Part shown: piece after piece, positions 37,330-48,193 of the stretch | Layout of the letters: the number at the start of each line of letters is the position of its first letter | Position numbering within the stretch: position 1 is the stretch's first letter | Assembly (NCBI RefSeq): GCF_049243985.1 | Contig: NC_135381.1 | Span: forward strand, 18,649,345-18,713,344 | Length of the DNA stretch: 64,000 nt | Reading direction: 5' to 3' | DNA from: Paroedura picta | Lineage: Eukaryota; Chordata; Lepidosauria; Squamata; Gekkonidae | Position numbers and translations under genes: made by a program | Notes under the pieces: generated by a model | What the model was told of the DNA's origin: nothing | What the model saw: the letters and a program-made list of their open reading frames with translations, nothing else | Databases searched by the model: none

Positions 37330-38685
37330 AAAGGGATTAGGCCCGGGGAGGTGGTCTGCTGAGGTCAATTCTCCTAAACCCCAAAGGCAGGCTGCAAAGA
37401 AGCAGGCCTGTGGCTTTTCCTCTTCCTGCACTTCACCCTGCACCCCAGCCCCTGGTATGGTTGCCAGTATCTGGGGGCAGGGTGGTTTCCTGCCCCTTTA
37501 ATAGAGGCTCGTTCATCAGGTGATCTTATTTACCTCCCTGCCAAGGAAAGGAAAGCTTCAACGGCCCATTTCTACCACACGAAAAGAGGCAAGCCATTTT
37601 TCCTCCAGGTTGGTGTGAGCCACCCCAGCCACCTAAAAGTCTGTGCATGCACAGTGCTCCCTGCAGCCAAGATTCCTGGCCACAGAAAGCTTGGTGTAGG
37701 CCCTGGCCTCAATCTCTGCGGCTTTTAGGATGTTTGTTGGGGTGGAGCAGGAGGTTTTTGCATGGAAACCATGTGGCTTTCCTAGGCATTCTTGTGTCTC
37801 TCACCTCTGTGACCAGCACAGCCATCCACACAATAACCACACATTCCGAACAGGAGGTGCAGCTATGAGTCCCAGGGCTTGGAGGTGGTGATCACTTGTG
37901 TCTGAGGAAGACACAATGGAGACGATGGATTTGACACATGAACCTCCCTGCCTCTCCCCAGGGTCTGCTGTGCAATCTTAGTTTCTCCTAAATTCTGCCT
38001 CCAAGGCGGCCCAGAGCATGTGATGCCAGTTCACCCCTGTTTGCTTATCAGGCATGTCTTATTCAAGGCGTGTGACTAGGTTCAAGTGTGCATGAGGGCC
38101 TGGCATAGAATCCAGCACCCCAACAGCCTCGGCAATCTTTTGATCTCCTTTCCCCAAAAGCTGTCATGTTGTACTTAAGTTGCAAGGCCAGCCCTAGAGT
38201 GTCAGTCCTCAGCAAGCACATTCCTTGCATGCACGAAGGATAATTTATACCACATGCTGCATTTAGTTTTTGCTTGGTCCTCTGCCTCTTCTGCCCTCCT
38301 CCCCCTGATGTATGCCACTGAAGAGCGCCCTGCCAGCCCTCAAGGTCCAGACCAGCAAACAACTGGGAGTTCTGGCAAGGAGCCCGCAGGGGCCAAGAGG
38401 GCAGGAAGGGCACAGAGACTGGGGGAGCGGGTGGAACTGGCAAGCTGCAAGGAGCGGAGGAGTGGCACACGTTGTGCTCACTGTTGTCCCAAGAGGCAGC
38501 GCTCGGGGTCAATGTTTAACCAGGGATTATCGGGGGCAAACAGCTGAGGACACCAAAGCTGCCTGCAGCACCTGATTGGAATGTGCCTGCTGCCTCTCCC
38601 CACCCCTGCTGGCCAGGGAAGCTCTGGAGCTCTTGGCTTCTCTGGGCCGAAAAAGGACAGCCTGTCCTGATTTCTCCTTGTGGGG
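37330..38685. other. No gene recognised
   Basis: GC-rich unique sequence with short opposed ORFs; a TTGCCA-type fragment is possible near 37455. Confidence 0.45.
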
Positions 38686-38687
38686 TG

Positions 38688-38840
38688 TGGAGGTCTCCGG
38701 GAGGTACAATTGATCTCCAGGTGACTGAGTTGCTTTGGAGGGTGGTCTCTCTGGCATTACGCCCTGCCAAGGTCCGTCCGTTCCCCAGATTCCGCCCCAC
38801 AAATCTCCAGGAATTTCCTAAAACAGAGTTGGCCACCCTG
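38688..38840. mobile_element. TTGCCA-type MITE
   Basis: Blocks GGAGGTACAATTGATCTCC, AAATCTCCAGGAATTTCC and CAGAGTTGGCCACCC match the family. Confidence 0.6.
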
Positions 38841-38976
38841 TCCCTGAGGTCATTCTCAATCTGGGGTCAGCTCTCCAGAAATAAAGTCCCCATTGACAGC
38901 AACACGTCTCCCAGCATGGACCCTCCATGGCATCAGGTTTGGGCTGCAGTGGTGCAAACCCAAAAGGACCTCTTGT

Positions 38977-39135
38977 GGGGTTGCTAGCGCCCAGCGGAGG
39001 CTTGGAAGCCTCCTGGAATTACAACCGGCCTTGATTCTACGGGCGTCAGTTCCTCTGGAGAAAGTGGATATTTTGGAAGGCGGACTCTGTAAGCATGAGA
39101 TGTGGCTGACATCCCTCCCCCACCCCCTTCCAAGA
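38977..39135. mobile_element. TTGCCA-type MITE, right end replaced
   Basis: Blocks GGTTGCTAGCGCCC, AGCCTCCTGGAATTACAACC and GTTCCTCTGGAGAAAGTGG match; the LTR-like fossil at 39141 begins where the right end should be. Confidence 0.55.
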
Positions 39136-39140
39136 ACCCC

Positions 39141-39544
39141 TGTTGGAATAGGCCATCTCTGGTGTACAAAGTTAAGAAGAGAAGAAGACCCTGAAGGGGG
39201 CAGCAAGAAGACTGTTAGATAGGCCAGAGAGTTCAGGACCTTTCTCTCCTTTTAAGTGTGCTTTTTGTCTGTCCCTAGGTTGCTACTCTCAGGGCAATTT
39301 CCTGCCTCTTCTCTTTAGGTAGCCATGTAGGCAGGCGCTATCCTATCTCTCCCTGCACTATCACAGTATGTCCTTCCATAAATAAATCCTTTTACCTCCT
39401 TTAACCTAAAACACAGTGTGTGCGTATCCTTGACGTCTTTACCCTGTTAACGAAAAGGTGGCCCAGAGTACGATGCTAATTAGGTAGAGCCCTGAGGCTC
39501 CCAAGCCTATTCCCAGCCTGGACCTCGGTGCCAGAATTCCGACA
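39141..39544 (+). mobile_element. Candidate solo LTR, retroviral or LTR-retrotransposon fossil
   Basis: The segment of about 400 bp begins TGTTGGAAT and ends ATTCCGACA, short inverted repeats in TG...CA form, and holds an AATAAA near its middle. No internal coding part and no target duplication are seen. Family unassigned; it looks like an old, broken solo LTR inserted at the end of a MITE. Confidence 0.4.
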
Positions 39545-40180
39545 GGCTGAACATCCAGGATCCAAGGATAAAGGATGGGGCCACCTCTGAAAGCACCAAA
39601 ATGTGGGGTTAGGAAGGGAAAGGATTCTGTTTCTGCCCCTCCTCCAAGCAACATCAAGGCTTCAGATCTCCTCTGGGCCTGTGTCCTTAAGGAAACACCC
39701 CTGGGCCGCCCCTGGCAGTGCCAACGCTCCAGGGAAAACATATATTTTTTATTTAAATCTGCATTCGGATAAGGATGGCTCCTGTTATCTTGTTTGAAAT
39801 GTTGTTGTTATGGTGTTATAGACACCGTGTTTACTGTCCTAGTGATTAAGTGAGTCACCGAGTGCCTCAGGGCTGGAAAAAAGTGATAAGTTTTTTTTTT
39901 AAGAGAAAAAATAGTTAATCACTTGCTTTAGTCAGATGTTGTTCTGCACGTCTTCTTTATACTGGAGCACGAGATTTTCCACCTTAAGACTCGACAGATC
40001 ACCCCACCTGTGTATATTTTGCTATGGGTACACTGCAGCATGGATGTTGAACATCAGAGAACATGCTGAGAGTACAAAAAGAGGGTTAGCGGGAAACACA
40101 AAAATATTAGGGGAATAAAGGTAGACTGAGAACACAGAATCCTGACTAGCATAAAATTTGCTGGAGAAGGATGAGCCACA

Positions 40181-40200
40181 GTTGTGTGTGTGTGTGTGTG
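40181..40200 (+). repeat. (TG)n microsatellite
   Basis: Nine or so TG units, used as the insertion site of the hAT MITE at 40206. Confidence 0.9.
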
Positions 40201-40205
40201 TAAGG

Positions 40206-40345
40206 CAGGGGTAGTCAAACTGCGGCCCTCCAGATGTCCATGGACTACAATTCCCACGAGCCAATTCCCATGAGCCCCTGCCAGCAGGGGCTCATGGGAA
40301 TTGTAGTCCATGAACATCTGGAGGGCCGCAGTTTGACTACCCCTG
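40206..40345. mobile_element. Palindromic hAT MITE
   Basis: The flanks GTGTAAGG and GTGTAAAG match at 7 of 8. The left arm has a small internal duplication of the ATTCCCAYGAGCC segment. It inserted at the end of a (TG)n run. Confidence 0.85.
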
Positions 40346-40467
40346 GTGTAAAGTGTTCACTAAAAGCACATAGTACTATGTCAATGCCCTAGCAGTGTTC
40401 AGAGCAAGAGAGGGGAGCGCCGGTTCCCCATGTAGCTCAACTGAGTGTTTGCAAATTCGGGAAACAA

Positions 40468-40483
40468 CCCCCCCCCCCCCCCC
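40468..40483 (+). repeat. Poly-C run of 16
   Basis: Uninterrupted C16, prone to length error in sequencing and assembly. A (TTG)n run follows at 40616-40638. Confidence 0.9.
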
Positions 40484-40639
40484 GTGGACCTGTTCAAGTG
40501 CTGGTGTTGCCAAGATTCTGGACACAGCTAGTCCTTCTTGGGCTGAGCATGAGACACCCACGTGGAAAACTGTAAAAGTCAGCAAGATGTTGCTTATGGA
40601 GCAGGACAAGAGGCTTTTGTTGTTGTTGTTGTTGTTGTC

Positions 40640-42830
40640 ATCATCGCTGAATGTGCCCATTCAGCACCTCTGCAAAGAAACTCCTTCCCAGGGTGCACCA
40701 GGCTGTCTTCCTAGGCAGGGCTGGGCCACCTCCAGCAGCACCTTCCCTGCACATGCAAGGAGTAGGCAACGCGGGCTGACACCAAGCAAAACACTCAGAG
40801 GGAGAACACAAAGTCCTTGCCATGGCTCAGCTTCCAGATTGTGCAAGCAGGTGCTCGGGAGGGTGTTCCCAGCTGGAATGGCAGCCTCCAAAGGTGCCAA
40901 GGGGTGGGGCAGATTTTGAAGTTATCAGAGCAGAACCTAGACTAGTACATTTCCACAGGTGACCTGCCAATGGTGGCGGCGGCAGGGGGGGGGGGTGTCT
41001 CTGTGACTTGTCAGACATCGAGGGCTTGGAAAACAAGCCCACCAAGCACAGCTGCTGCCCCAGCTCTGGGACTCTTGGCCAGGCATTAGGTGCGTGTCAG
41101 CAGTGGCCTTGTGTAGTGCCCAGACTCTGAGACTGACTTGCCCGGAAGGAGATGCAGGGCCCAGCAGCCTGAAGAGACATCTGATGTCAGCTGGAGGAGT
41201 GAGGCTGCTAGATGCTAAGGCTAGAAAGTAGCGGATGGCTTGGTTACTCTTTGTGGCCACCACCCAGCACACCTTCCTTCGGAGTGCAAACAGGCTAGAG
41301 GTTGCCTGGCTTTCAAACAAGACCTGCAATGCATGCTGGGATATTTTTAAAGTCTTGCTTTTCCCACCGCTGCCTTCATGTCACTGCTCTGAAGCTGTGC
41401 ATTTGTTAAATAGAGACTCTATCAGGAAATGATTCAGGGGGGGCGGGGGGCGTTAAACATAGGATCACAGCATTGGCTAGTTAATTAATTTTTTAAAGCT
41501 AGAAGCCAGTTTTTAGTTCTCCTTTGTCTAGCTAGTTGCCTATAATCTCAGATGTAGAGAGGGAGAAGCACCCTGGGTGTATATTCAAATGAAGTCTTTT
41601 GTGATTGAAACGGCAGGGCTGAGGTGGGCAGTAGAAATAGGGTTCAGGGCAGCCTGACTTTCACTCTCATCTTCAATTGTAAACATGCATCACTGAAAAA
41701 GCCAACATCTCACTTGGTCCAAATTATCTCTGAGCCAATTGCCAAAGCCCAGCCCATCTCTCTCCTCCTGGTCCTGGTGGCCCGGTGCACTTGCATGCAA
41801 ATGGAATCTGCATTTCCATGACTGCCTATCTCAGAAACAGGGCAAAGTGGAAAAACCTGTACTGTCAAACGGAATCCCATCCCGCCAAGCCAGCTCTTGT
41901 GGAAGAACGCTTCAGAGACGGCCAAAAAAAAAAAAAAATTATTATTATGCCAAACTTTTGTTGGAGACAGTGTTTGCTGTTGTTGCCGAAATAAAACAGC
42001 GATTTTGTGGGATGATATGATCCAGTTATGTAATGTAAAGCCGGGCAAGTTAAAAAGGGAACATGACAACGAGAAGCAGCCAGCTTTCTGCCACAGAGGC
42101 TTTTGGCTCCAGCCTCTGAGCCCACAAGCCTCAACATTTTCAGGGTGTTCCGATCTCCCCCCTCCCTCTGGGATCTGGTTATATAACCAGGCAACATTGA
42201 GAACATTTTTGTCTGTTGCTGTCATATTGTTTTGCTCTCTGTCTTCACTTGCATTTGCTTCAGCCGAAGTTGACGAAGGCACCATCTTGCATGTCCTTAG
42301 AGCTGGTTCGCAGGGGCTGCTCGCTCCCAGGCTTCTCCCAGAGATTCCTGCTGACCCAGCCGGGAGTAGCAAGGACAAGGCAGGGCTATGGGCTTGTTGG
42401 GATGTGCTGAAGGGGGCTGGCAGCTCCCCAGTTTGAGAAACGCAAGCCAGCTGGGCTCAAGGCTCCCCCAAACATCCAGCACCTAACATATGGGCAGCAC
42501 CCCCCTCACAACTGTGGCAGGGAATCACAGCACTGACTCGCTTCACACCCAGTGACTTCTGCAGGAAATAATCTTTGTTTCGATATTTAGACCCCACGTT
42601 TCTTCCCAGTGAGGATCCAAAGCAGTTTACACCATCCTTCACCATGTCTCCATAGGCCCCGGGAACTGTGCCTTTGGCTCATGCAGAGGAGTGGTCAGCA
42701 TTTCCCTCAGGTTTACCATTGGCATGGCAGGGCGATGTTCAGAGGAGTTCATTGCTAGCCTCCAGGCCTTGGCCCTGAACTCTAAGTTCCAACCTGCTGA
42801 GGGTGAGGGGTAGCCCTCTTTTTAGCTGTT
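40640..42830. other. No gene recognised
   Basis: It contains a perfect GGTTATATAACC palindrome near 42177 and a 222-codon - strand ORF (41710-42378) without domain. Confidence 0.45.
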
Positions 42831-42833
42831 TGG

Positions 42834-42894
42834 CAGGGGCTCATGGGAATTGTAGTCCATGAACATCTGGAGGACCGCAGGTTGACTACCCCTG
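42834..42894. mobile_element. Single-arm derivative of the palindromic hAT MITE
   Basis: Only one arm is present (CAGGGGCTCATGGG to GACTACCCCTG, 61 bp), yet it is flanked by CTGTTTGG and CCGTTTGG, a 7/8 target duplication. An internal CAGGGG appears to serve as the left terminus. Confidence 0.7.
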
Positions 42895-43572
42895 CCGTTT
42901 GGGATACTCAAAAGTTATCTGCAGCCTTGGTGTTTATGAGGAGGGCCAGACTTGTGCACAAGGAAATCTCCTTCAGAATCAAGCTGGCATGATTTGGGCA
43001 AGCCTGGGGACAGGACGGCTTGACTCCTTTCCCTGGCAGTGGAGCAGGTGGAAGGGGATCGGGGCATCAAGAAGGAGGGATCCTGCTTCTGTGGCCTGTG
43101 ATATTGCAATGCCGACTGCCTAAGCCTGGACCATGGCAGGCAGAGAACCAAAGCAGAGTTCCCTTCGCCTCCTCCTCCTCTCCCTCCTCCTCTCTCAGCT
43201 TGTTTTGAAAAGCACAAAGTCTTGTGAAAGGGCAGCCAGTCTATGAAAACACCCTGCTTTCCTTCCTGCTAGGCTCAAGAGCTGCCCTGGAGCTTAGGAG
43301 GAGAGCAGGCCAAGGACCAGAAACACCAGAATGGGTAGAAGTTCCCAGCCACGCAGTGAGTTTCCCCATGTCTTCTCATGCCTCCTGGCACCCACGGGCT
43401 AAACTCTTAAGAAACTCTCCAGGACAAGGACAAAAGCAAATCAGATCTGTCCATATGGTGCCCTCAGATAAATCCTAACACCTACTGGACCACACATTTC
43501 AAAAGAGCAGCACAACCCACCTCTAACTTGCTCAGCCACTAGATCTTTGGGGTGTGCTGTTGTAAAGTTCCT

Positions 43573-43770
43573 TTAGAATCATAGAGTCATAGAATCATAG
43601 AGTTGGAAGGGGCCATACAGGCCCTCTAGTCCAACCCCCTGCTCAACGCAGGATCAGCCCTAAGCATCCTAAAGCATCCAAGAAAAGTGTGTATCCAACC
43701 TTTGCTCGAAGACTGCCAGTGAGGGGGAGCTCACCACCTCCTTAGGCAGCCTACTCCATTGCTGAACTAC
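43573..43770 (-). mobile_element. CR1 LINE 3' end
   Basis: The + strand starts with repeated AATCATAGA and GAGTTGGAAGGGGCCATACA, which is the reverse complement of the CR1 3' terminus and its short tandem tail. Confidence 0.85.
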
Positions 43771-44429
43771 TTTGCCCACATGTGCCCCATCCCAGAGAGT
43801 CCACCTCGAACACTGTCACCAGGTATCTCTCACGAGGGCAGCAGCAGCACAGTTTGTACCTTTTCCTTGGCAGGGACACACGAGATTTCTCCTTCACCCG
43901 TTTTGTTTTGAGGTGAGTGAACTTTCTTCCTGCCTGTTATCTTCAAGGCCGTGCCTGAGGAATCAGATTCCATGTCCTTGGAGGATGCCATGCCCCCAGA
44001 GCAATGATGCCCGCTGCTGGGTTTGCTATCTAGTCCCATCACACGTGGGCATCATCTACCCGGTATCCTATCCTTGCTAGTCCCAGGGCTGCCTTCCGCA
44101 GGGCGAAATGTAGCAAGCTGCCTTGTGGTACAGAATTCTTTCCCTGCCGTGCAGCTGTGAAAAGGCGAGTGACCTATCAGGTGGTGCGCGCGCACACACA
44201 CACACGCTGCTCTTTGCTCTCTGTTGCTGCCTGGACTGGAGAGATTTAGGAAGATGCCGGCAGGCGCAGGAAACGGTCCTTCCGGCTTGGTGGACTGAGC
44301 ATCCTTCAGGCCTCCCAGTGCCCCTTGCCAGATGGGCGCGATCCCAGCAGCACAGCTGCTTTCCCAGGACTGCGGGTGAACACAATGTCCCCTTGGCTGC
44401 CGGGAGAAAAAAAACAGCGGGAACATCTG

Positions 44430-45345
44430 CAGCTCCCCCCTCCCCTCCAGAAAAACTCGGGCTCCGCTCCCGCATTGGCGGGGAATCGGCGCCCTCGTGT
44501 GGCCGGACTGAGAGGCTGTGCCTCCCCCGCTTCTCCGGGGTGAAGGCGCGGATGAACGGGTTTCAACGTTGATTCAAGTAGATAAGTCGGACCGGGCTAC
44601 CAATTAGTGTCTCTTAATGACTTATTTCCACCTCTGGGGAAGCGTCTGCCATTTATCACTACCTTAACATTTTATATCCCCCCCTTCCATGCTTTTGTGA
44701 ACGACAACAGACCCCAAAGGGCAGATTTTATTATTCTAGCGAGGAGCCATCCAGTCTTCATCATCATGCTGCCTATTTGTCGTGACGCTGTTTGCTAACT
44801 GGCTACTAATCTACTACTCTCTCCTGATATATCTGTACTGTTTTGCTCCCTGTTGTAACGTAGGAAGGGTGCCTGCCCACGAAAGCGCACGCCTCGGATA
44901 CATCTTTGCTGGACTCGAACGGCGTTGGGTTTCAGTGTAAACGCAGACCAGCGCCGGGCGGCTGGAGAGGCTGGGGATAAAAGCAAGAGCTGGCTGGTGG
45001 GTGGCGTTAATAATGGCCAGCGGGGCGCTCCCAGGACCCAGCCTCGCCTCCTTCCCGTCGTCCTGGCAGCCGCGGGGCGCCGAGCCTGGGAGCAGGAGAC
45101 TCCCGGGAATTGAGCGGGTTGCCATGGAGACGCTCGAGGCCCGCCAAGCGTCTTCGCAGCTCTTCGGCAGGCCCAGCCCGGGGAAGGCCAGGCGGCTCCC
45201 GCAGACCTCCAGCTCCCTGCCTGGAACGCCTCCTCCTCCTCCTCTGTAGCAGCGCCCCCCTTTGCATGCCCCGCTTCGAAAACCTCTCCAGGACCTCTCC
45301 TGCTTCCCACCGACTCGCTGTTTTTGGTGGCTAGGGAGGTACCGT
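44430..45345. promoter_or_regulatory. CpG-rich block, candidate promoter of the NEK gene
   Basis: This is the only CpG-dense stretch in the left 57 kb, with many CG dinucleotides, GC boxes and a TATA-like gggataaaagc at 44975. It holds an RFX X-box at 45118-45131. Long overlapping ORFs on both strands here are explained by high GC and match no family. The nearest downstream + strand gene is the NEK kinase at 48194, so this may be its untranslated first exon, joining the acceptor at 48188. A promoter of an unseen - strand transcript is the alternative. Confidence 0.55.
45118..45131 (+). promoter_or_regulatory. RFX X-box motif
   Basis: GTTGCCATGGAGAC fits the X-box consensus RYYNYY-N2-RRNRRY at every position. 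RFX factors use X-boxes near starts of ciliary genes. It lies in the CpG block 3 kb upstream of the NEK gene. Confidence 0.55.
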
Positions 45346-45883
45346 ATGATGGCAGGGCAGGGTTGGGTCGGGTTGCCAACTGCCCAGGATAAGTAGCTTA
45401 GCCAGGAATTCTGTTGGGGAGGGCACTGCCATGGGCGACAAGCAGAACTGAGCACTGGTAGCTGGTAGGCACACAAACCGTGTGCTTACTCCCATTGTTG
45501 GCATTAGATCTGAGCAGAGTGGATTGCAGTGCCCCAGGGGCCACTGAGCCAGGCCTGCTTCTCTGGCCCTGGGTGTCTTCAGGGATTTGAATCTGGGCCA
45601 GTGCTATTGAGTTTTCCTAGAAATTATCCAGGGTGGCAAGAGCCAAAGTGGTCTGTTTAGAGAGCCAAACAGCTCTCTCGGAGCTGGGTGAGTGGCGATG
45701 ACAACAGTGGAAATGGAGGTGGGTTCACAGAGGGTGAGCCTTGGGTTTGAAGGAAATACATTTATTTTCCACAGCCCACCCTAAGATTTTGAGGCAACTA
45801 ATAAAGAGTCTTTTGATTATGGCTTCCCCTTCCCCCTTTTCTGTGGCCTTACAGATGTCTATCTGGAATTGTGGCCTGTAGCT

Positions 45884-46019
45884 CAGGGGTAGTCAAAGTG
45901 TGGTCCTCCAGATGTCCATGGACCACAATTCCCATGAGCCCCTGCCAGCAAATGCTGGCAGGGGCTCATGGGAATTGTAGTCCATGGACATCTGGAGGGC
46001 CGCGGTTTGATTACCCCTG
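45884..46019. mobile_element. Palindromic hAT MITE upstream of a CR1 fragment
   Basis: Both arms are present. The left flank CTGTAGCT is matched by GTGTAGCT on the right, but only after a 3-bp offset. Confidence 0.8.
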
Positions 46020-46035
46020 CGAGTGTAGCTTTTTG

Positions 46036-46792
46036 TGGAAGATATACAGCAGCGAGGTGATATTACACTTTACTCCATTCTGGTTCAGCCTCACTTGGAG
46101 TACTGTGTTCAGTTTTGGGCACCACAGTTGAAGATGTAGACAAACTGCAGCGTGTCCAGAGGAGGGCAACAAAGGTGGTGAGGGGTTTGGAGACCAAGAC
46201 GTATGAGGAAAGGTTGGGGGAGCTTGGTCTGTTTAGCCATGAGAGAAAACGACTAAGAGGTGATATGATAAGCATTTTCAAATACTTCAAGGGTTGTCGA
46301 GGATGGAGCAGAGTTCTTTTCTGTTGCTCCAGAGGAACGGACCAGAACCAATGGGATGAAATTAATACAAAACAATTTTCGGCTAAACATTCGGGAGAAA
46401 GTCCTTCCAGTTAGAGTGGTTCCTCAGTGGAACAGGCTTCCTCGGGAGGTGGTGGGTTCTCCTTCTTTGGAAGTTTTTAAGCAGAGGCTAGATAGTCTCC
46501 TGACTGGTTTTATGAACTTAGGCAGATTTTGAGTGGGTGGGCAGGGTGTGTCAGTGTTTCTGTCTTGTGGCCCTTCCTTGCATACCCAGGGAATCACTAA
46601 TTGCTGCTGAGGGGTGGTAGGTGAATTTCCTCCAGGACAGGCTGGATTCTGGAAATTTTTTGTGGGGTGGGGGATCATTTGGGCATGAAATTGGGGTCAC
46701 TGTGGATAGGCAGGTAGTTGTGAATTCCTGCATGGTGCAGGGGGTTGGACTGGATGACCCTGGAGATCACTTCCGACTCTTATGATTGTGTC
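46036..46792 (+). mobile_element. CR1 LINE 3' fragment
   Basis: It encodes YEERLGELGLFSHERKRLRG-like RT end and finishes GGACTGGATGACCCTGGAG and CTCTTATGATT. It is 5' truncated, a short way after a hAT MITE. Confidence 0.9.
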
Positions 46793-47328
46793 CTGTAATT
46801 TTTGAGGGTTTTTTAAATGTCATAAATTCCTTATGGAACTGAGAATGCAGGATAAAACAGTCTTATACTAAGTGCCTGAATCCCTTTTGCTTGGCTGCAG
46901 TAGGACATCTTGCCTGCCCTTTGTGACATTCTGCAACATGGGAACACCAATCCCTCTATGCTGTGCCACAACTGTGTTCATGTCAGCAGGGGTTTCTGCA
47001 GGTGCCAGTATACAAGTGGGCAAAATCAACTGTCCTTACATGTGACTTCTCCACTGTGGCCGTCACCTTGTGAAATGCACCTTAGGACGCCTGTGGAAGT
47101 CAGGAAAGCTCCCATGTTCTGGCCTTCTGTAAACTATACAAAACTGCACAGCACAAGATGGTTTCACAAACCTACTTGGATAAATGGTCAGGACTTGTGA
47201 CCTTTTCTGCTGTATATTGCATGTTGTAGACATGACCCTAGTATGTAATTTCTGTGCCACTGGCATATTAACACTTATGCTCCTCCTTTCTGATGGTTTC
47301 CAGTCCTCTAACGCCCTAATTCAGCCTT

Positions 47329-47645
47329 TCTCAACATTTTTACTGTGGAAAAACCCCTGAAACATTATTCAGGCTTTGAGAAACTCCTAAAGTGGCACAA
47401 TCATGCAGAATATGGTTGCAAAGTATAGCTGTGGACACGTCCACCTGGGACCCCTCCCCTTCCCACCCCCTCCAGGCCCATCATTGGCCATTTTGAGAGG
47501 AGAGGGCAGGTCAACATGAACAAATATGGTTATATCATCTGATAAATGTTTAACAAATTTAAAATATATAGAGAAATTAACGCCCACCCATTCAGGAAAA
47601 CTTCCCAGGGTTGTCAGGGAACCCCAGAATTTCACGAAACCTGTT
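47329..47645 (+). mobile_element. hAT-type MITE, third copy
   Basis: It starts CAGCCTTTCTCAAC and shares its interior with the copy at 34430. Its right end is less clear and the target duplication is uncertain. Confidence 0.5.
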
Positions 47646-48034
47646 CTGATTCATTCATTATTGAATATTACATCTTGTTGACTACACTGACTCACGACAC
47701 GTAAATCCGCCTTGAGTCCATGTGAGAAAGGCAGACAATAAAACCCTGGAATTTTCATTACAGGAGCAAACAAAATGACAGTCAAGCACATATTCATCTA
47801 CTCTTCCATGCTGGAAAAAAACTCCACAGAACAAGCAGACCTTTTGCACTGCTTCCCTACCCCAGTAGCTGCAGCCTTGCCACAGCAGTCAGGAAACACT
47901 GGGATCCCAGTGTCATAGTCCCTTCTGTGATGTAGTACTTGCCCCTGGTTGCTTTCATCCAGGATCTCTGTCCTCAGCCAATGACATCAGCCCTGATGCT
48001 CCCACTCTGGTCCAAGCCAAAGGCAAGACGATGG

Positions 48035-48043
48035 CATAAAAAG
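48035..48043 (+). promoter_or_regulatory. TATA-like motif close upstream of the NEK coding start
   Basis: The motif cataaaaag lies about 150 nt before the NEK ATG and could serve a proximal start near 48065. Such a transcript would carry a tiny upstream ORF (ATG GTC ACC TGA, at about 48160). It competes with the CpG block at 45 kb as the promoter. Confidence 0.3.
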
Positions 48044-48193
48044 CTCCTCCTGCTGGAGGCCCCCTCCCCTGCACCCCCACCCAGCTGTCCTCCTTCGTTC
48101 CCTCCTCAAGCCCAATAGCACAGAGGGGGGCAATGGGACAGTGGGGGTGGCTCCTAGCCATGGTCACCTGACATGGTGTTTCTCCTAGGGAGA

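Noticed and set aside
42172-42190. GGTTATATAACC as a TATA promoter
   Set aside because: The palindrome has no accompanying promoter elements or coding sequence on either side.
41710-42378. 222-codon - strand ORF
   Set aside because: It crosses a poly-A/poly-T stretch and shows no domain or splice signals that fit.
44795-45476. Two overlapping - strand ORFs of about 200 codons
   Set aside because: They lie in a CpG-rich block where stops are rare, and neither resembles a protein family.
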